Shown: piece after piece, positions 59,621 through 64,000 of the stretch
How the letters are laid out: each line of letters begins with the position of its first letter
How positions within the stretch are numbered: the stretch's first letter is position 1
From: Eudorina sp. 2006-703-Eu-15
Lineage: Eukaryota; Chlorophyta; Chlorophyceae; Chlamydomonadales; Volvocaceae
Length of the DNA stretch: 64,000 nt
Assembly: GCA_003117195.1 (NCBI GenBank)
Contig: BDSI01000008.1
Coordinates: 744,001 to 808,000 of the forward strand
Direction: 5' to 3'
Notes under the pieces: model-generated
The model's database searches: none
The model's input: the letters and a program-made list of their open reading frames with translations, nothing else
What the model was told of the DNA's origin: nothing
Position numbers and translations under genes: made by a program

Positions 59621-61030
59621 AATGGGGTGTTACACTGTGGGCGGCTCGCCGTACACATGCCGTACGGACGAGTGCCAGGGGCCCCTTGCCGGGCCGAACC
59701 ACAGCGCAGGGCGGGGCGCGCGGATTTGTCTGTCCGTCTGTCTGTCCGTATGTCCGCCGCGCGCCTCACACCCTGGCTCGAGCCCGGCGGGGCTCCCCTC
59801 CAAGCAAGCAGGCCGGCCAAGCACTCACACGCGCGCACTCGCACGCTAGACTCACACGCCTCCACACACACGCACTCACACGCCCGCCGCCAGCTGGCTC
59901 ATGGTGAGCCCAGGCCGGACTTACTCGACCGCTGCACTGGGAAAATCAACAACCCGGAGCAGCAAACTCGACTGCAGGCTGCTGCTCCGCACTCGGCAAG
60001 GAGACCAAAAACGGGGTCGACCTGCTCTCAATTTCCCGCACACCCACCCAGCCAACCAAAAAACCCGGCTCGCTAGATGGGGCCTCAGGGGTCCCTCGGA
60101 ACAGGCCACGCACACACGGGGCTAAGACTCGACGAAGGCGCACAAAGCGGGGAGTAAACCCACGGGCTAACCTGGGAAGAACCACCTCACCCACGGGGAC
60201 CCTCACAGCTAACTCGCAAGCAACCAGAACAGGACCAGAGAACGCAGGCAAGCTCAGGACGGGCTGCTGACACACGCAACACTACCAAGGCTGATCTGCT
60301 ATAAGGTATCGACGGCTGCACGCTACAAGAAGCCTCACTCACCCCCCACCTGGGCCGGGGCAGGCGCTGACCGCTACTACTCACACGGCACAAGGGGTAC
60401 GGGGGGCGAGGCAGACGCACGGTAGCTGGTCCGAAGCTGTCTACGGAGCTCTCCTGGAGTCTGCTGCAGAGGCTGTTCCTCGCGCACCAGGAAACGAGAG
60501 CCCCAACCAAAGCACCGCGGGAGGGATGACAAGCCAGCACGGCGCCCCCCTAGATAGCCACCTAAGGCACGGCCCCCAGGCTGAGAACCCCTTCCCCAGA
60601 CACACAAGGCCCCTCCGCTGCACCGCTACCAAGAGAGACGCGCCCCGCGAGCTCAACGAAACTCAGCCTCCACCTCTCTCCCGAGAACCTCCCCACGCAC
60701 CCCTCGCGCCCTCCCCCTCCCGCGCCTGCGTACCCTCGCTCAGCCCAGGGCGAGCGCTCCTACTGTACCACCGCCAAACACACACGTACCGGAGGCCCCC
60801 GCCCCATAGGAAGCCCCTCTCCGGGAAAGCAACACGACCACGAACGAAAAGCCACTCAAAAACCTCGCCCAGCGCTGCCTGCTTCCCCGCCCCTCTCTGG
60901 ACGCTCCGCAGATCGCCCTCTTCCCCCAGCTCACGCCCTTAGAACCCTCCCACCCGCGCGCTCGCTCGCAGGCCCCCACCCTTTCCCCGCCCCCCCGACT
61001 GAGCCCCCTCCCTAACCCCACGGCGTGCTC

Positions 61031-64000
61031 TTAGGCCGTGATCTCTACTGGTGCTGCGCACCGTACTTGCTCCCCAGCCACGGCCAGGATGGGGTGCTGT
61101 GGTCCCACCCGGTCCCAGCCACGGCGGGGGACACCCAGCGCTGCGAACGATCGCAGACGCGCCCAAAAGTCCACCACCGCCCGAGCACGAGCACGGTCCA
61201 GGGGCGACGCTGCAATCGCTGCCGTTCCGGCCGCCGCCGCCACTGCCGCCGCCGTTGCCATCGCGTCCACCTCGCTCATTCTGCCCTCCTGTGACGGAGC
61301 GTTGTCGATGGGTGCGGTGAGTGCGGGGCCCTCCTGTTGGGGGGTGCCTTCGGCCCGGGCGAAGAAATCGGTGATGTGCCGCTGGCGGGGGCCCTGCTGA
61401 CGCTGCGCTGGTTGTTGTTGCTGTGTTGGTGCCTGACGCCCCGATGTTGCGGCTGTTGTTACCCGCGCCGCGCGACGCTGGGCTGCCCGGAGGCAGCATC
61501 TGCCGGCGTCCATGGCGGAGAGCGCTGCCAGGGTGATCACGTCCCAGGCAGGCTGTTCACATCCGGTTGGCGCCTGCGCCAGCCAGAGGTGTCGCCGTGT
61601 CATCCTGCTGCTGACTGCCGTTGCTGGCTCGGGTGACAGGTGCCGGTCAATCTGTTCCCGCACGGCCTGGGCGACGGGGCACTCCCAGAAATGGTGTAGG
61701 CGGGGGAGCACGGCCGGCCGGCGGCGCCCCCGTAGCTTCCGCAGCCGCACGGCTCGGGGGCCATCCTGGCCAAATGCGTGTTGCTGGGCAGAGGCAGGCC
61801 GTCCACTGCCATCCGCCACAGGGTCTCCTTGTTCTCGTTTTCCCAGCGTACCTCCGACCACAGGCGCGCCAACGCCACTCGGAAGCGGCTGACCTCTCCG
61901 GCTGGCGGGGCTGTTCCGTCGGGCAGGCCCAGGGCTTCCCGTACAAACTCGCCCAGTAGTTGCAGGCGTCGTTCACAGGCGGGGGCCCCTTGCAGCTGTG
62001 TCGCCTGGCTGACGGTCAGGCGGCGGAGCGGCACGGGCTCCGTTGCCCCGGGGATCCGCCACCCCAGTCGCGACACGATCATCGCCATCACCTGCGCGCA
62101 TTCTGGTGGGGGCGGCGCTGGCGGCGGTGAGGGTGGTGTTGTGGGCGCCTGCTGCGGCTGCTGCTGCCGGGCCTCCACTGCCCGGGCCGCGTCAAGCCAG
62201 TCCGGGCTGATGTCGCTGCAGAGGGTGTTGAGGGCTGCAAGGGCGGCGGTCCTGTCCTGTAGCTGCAAGATTGAGGCTGCTGATGGGTCTAGGTGTGTGC
62301 GCACCCACTCCTGCCACTCCGGCCCCTGGTCGATGTGGGTTTGACCGGTGCCGCCCAGCTCGTCCCTGGCCCGCACCAGGTCTCCCACTGTGCGCAGTTT
62401 CCGGCAGTACGTCAGCGCCTCGTGATAAGCCTCTAGGCCCGGGCGGCGGTCGCCTCCGCTGGTTTCGGGTGCATTCGGTAGGAGGGGGTTGCCCCACAGT
62501 GCAGCCGCCCAGCACCAGTCTCCCGGGACGAGAGGGGAGGTTCCGATGTCTTCGAGCGGTGGCAGGTGGCCCAGAGCCCCCACGATTCGGCTGATGTCGT
62601 CTGGCATCGTGTCACCACCGAGCCAGGGCCCCGCGGCGCGGGCGGTTGTCAGTGCCCAGGGCTGGAAAGCCGGGTGGCTGAGCTCGAGGTAGGCAGACAG
62701 TGTGCGAACCCACGGGTGGCAGCCTAAGGCTCCACTGCCGTCGTCACCGCCCTCGGCGGTGGCAGCCAGGGCCCCCGCGATGAAGCGGATTGCCCAGATC
62801 GCGTGCCGTGCGCGGATGTGTTGTCTGAGAGGCAGTAGGCCAAAACCCCCGGTAGACGGATGGCCCGCCAGGAGGCTGTGTGGCACCCCTGTCAGGCGTT
62901 GGCCGGGGTCCTCTGGGCCCTGCTGCCGGTCGACCAGGCGCGCTGTCAGCCGCTCTACGTGCTCCAGGGTGGCGTCCGGGGGAGGTCCGCCGTGCTCCAT
63001 ATGCCAAGTTACGGTTTGCAGGCCGTAAGCTGACGCCGCGGTGGCTCGGCCAAAGGCCGACAGTGGGAAGCGGGATAGCCGCTGCATTCGCTTGTAGGCC
63101 ACCTCGAGTAGTTTGGGCCAGTCTGGTTGGGGCGCAGACAGCTGGTTGTTGACCGGCAGGTTCAGGGCCGTGGCGGTGGTGACCACTTTGAGTCCGCTGA
63201 TGGTCTCCTGCTGCTGCGGCGGCGGCTGCTGCTGCTGCTGCGGCTGTTGCTGCCGCCTCTGTCTAGTTGCCCGTGGGTGTGGGCCCTCGGCAGGCGGTTG
63301 CGGATGCTGCGGATCTATCCTGCCCACCCGTAGCAGCTCCACTTTGTCTAGGTTGAGGCGCTGACCTGAGGCGCGGCCAAAGGTGTCCATGGCCCCCAGG
63401 AAGGAGGCCACCGATTCCTCTCCATCAATCACTGCTTCTGTGTCGTCGGCGAACTGGCAGGCTGCTGTGCGGTCTGGGTCTGACGGCCGCAATCTGATTC
63501 CCACCTCCTGGCTCCGGAGCCAGCACAGCAGGGCCTGGGCGACGAATAGGTACAGCAGAGGCGCGAGGGGGCACCCTTGGCGAACACCCGCTTCCATCCG
63601 GACCCGCCTGGATTTGAAGCCGCTGATCATGGCGCGCGCCTGGGTGTCACTGAGTAGCAGCTGGACCCAGCCCCGCAGCTGCGGGCCTGCCCCCATCGTT
63701 TCCATTGAGGCCAGTAGGAAGCCGCGGTCGACGGTGTCATATGCTTTGGCGAAATCCAGGAACGCCAGGAGCGCTCGGCGGTTCTGTTTGCGGAGGAGGT
63801 GGGCAAGGTGGCGCAGGAATAGCACGCTAGCTCCGATGAGACGTTTGGGGAGGAAGGCCGACTGTTCGGGGCTGATAACACGGGCCAGGGCGGGTCCCAG
63901 GCGGTTGGCCAGGACTTTGGCGAGCAGCCGGTAGTCGGAGCATAGCAGCGTGATGGGGCGGTAGTTTCCGGACTGTTTGGGGTCGCCCTTCTTGTACAGC
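61031..64000 (-). CDS. LINE reverse transcriptase ORF, partial at window edge, one frameshift
   Basis: The frame is open from the window edge: LYKKGDPKQSGNYRPITLLC (RT fingers), then ALLAFLDFAKAYDTVDRG (motif A), EAGVRQGCPLAPLLYLFVAQ (motif B) and CQFADDTEAV (motif C with intact DD). A Gln-rich insert and a long C-terminal region with a Cys-rich end follow. That end starts in one frame (PEPCGCGSYGGA) and continues in another (LPRLHHFWECPVAQAVREQI), so one base is lost or gained within the GC run near 61710-61732. The first frame stops at 61600 and the second at TAA 61031-61033. The catalytic core looks intact. Endonuclease and any ORF1 would lie beyond 64000. Confidence 0.85.

Larger units (their letters stand above)
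59397..64000 (-). mobile_element. LINE-type non-LTR retrotransposon, 5' part beyond window
   Basis: The minus-strand RT ORF (to 61031) is followed by about 1.4 kb without ORF domains and then a 224-bp tract that is (CATA)n on the element's strand. The tract is best explained as the element's 3' tail, since short tandem repeats commonly end algal L1-type LINEs. The 3' boundary is inferred, and target-site duplications could not be checked because the 5' end is missing. Confidence 0.6.

Noticed and set aside
59384..60076. ORFs reading MYVCMYVC and YIHTYIHT
   Set aside because: They are translations of the (TATG)n tract and have no other support.
1..64000. tRNA, rRNA, snRNA or telomerase RNA genes
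   Set aside because: None could be recognised by eye. A covariance-model search would be needed to exclude them.

Overview
The window looks like nuclear DNA of a volvocine (Chlamydomonadales) green alga. The evidence is the high GC content, dense short introns with GTGAG donors and CAG acceptors, TGTAA polyadenylation signals, a gametolysin-family (peptidase M11) gene with a proline-rich wall-protein tail, and many micro- and minisatellites. No rRNA, tRNA, CRISPR or prokaryotic operon features were recognised. All gene models were spliced by hand from motifs, splice sites and reading phase. No transcript data were available, so exon edges are predictions.

Layout from left to right: (1) 196-6140 (+), a gametolysin-like gene whose zinc-binding site is completely replaced and which carries an in-frame TGA. 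(2) 6.1-12.2 kb, repeat-rich DNA without a recognisable gene. (3) 12231-13274 (-), an intronless Sed5/syntaxin-5 Qa-SNARE. (4) 14120-20822 (+), a multi-exon protein that keeps a Ser/Thr-kinase fold but has lost all the catalytic motifs I can locate, so a pseudokinase. (5) 20.8-23.9 kb, repeat-rich spacer. (6) 23868-28049 (-), an eight-exon WD40 protein of the EIPR1/TSSC1 family. (7) 30418-53944 (+), a telomerase reverse transcriptase (TERT) gene, divergent from EIPR1. (8) 56417-58814 (-), the 3' exons of an SF2 helicase-like gene. (9) 59.4-64.0 kb (-), a LINE-type retrotransposon whose reverse-transcriptase ORF runs off the right edge and whose 3' end is probably a (CATA)n tail.

The outstanding item is TERT. 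Twenty exons can be joined in one consistent phase from the TEN domain to the C-terminal extension, predicting about 5,694 residues; ordinary TERTs have roughly 900-1,300. The conserved motifs (T2, CP, QFP, T, 1, 2, A, B', C, D, E, CTE) are all present and in order, and the three catalytic aspartates are kept. Low-complexity insertions sit between nearly every pair of motifs. The largest, about 2,840 residues encoded in a single 8.65-kb exon, lies inside the palm between motifs B' and C, where ordinary TERTs have only a few tens of residues. That insertion contains a dense TQ cluster of the kind phosphorylated by ATM/ATR-type kinases. TERT introns also carry a small dispersed repeat family and G-quadruplex-prone tracts.

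The genes do not form a pathway. TERT (telomere synthesis), Sed5 (Golgi SNARE) and EIPR1 (endosomal/dense-core trafficking) are housekeeping genes. The M11 protein and the kinase are both degenerate-enzyme cases, and the right end is shaped by retrotransposon insertion.
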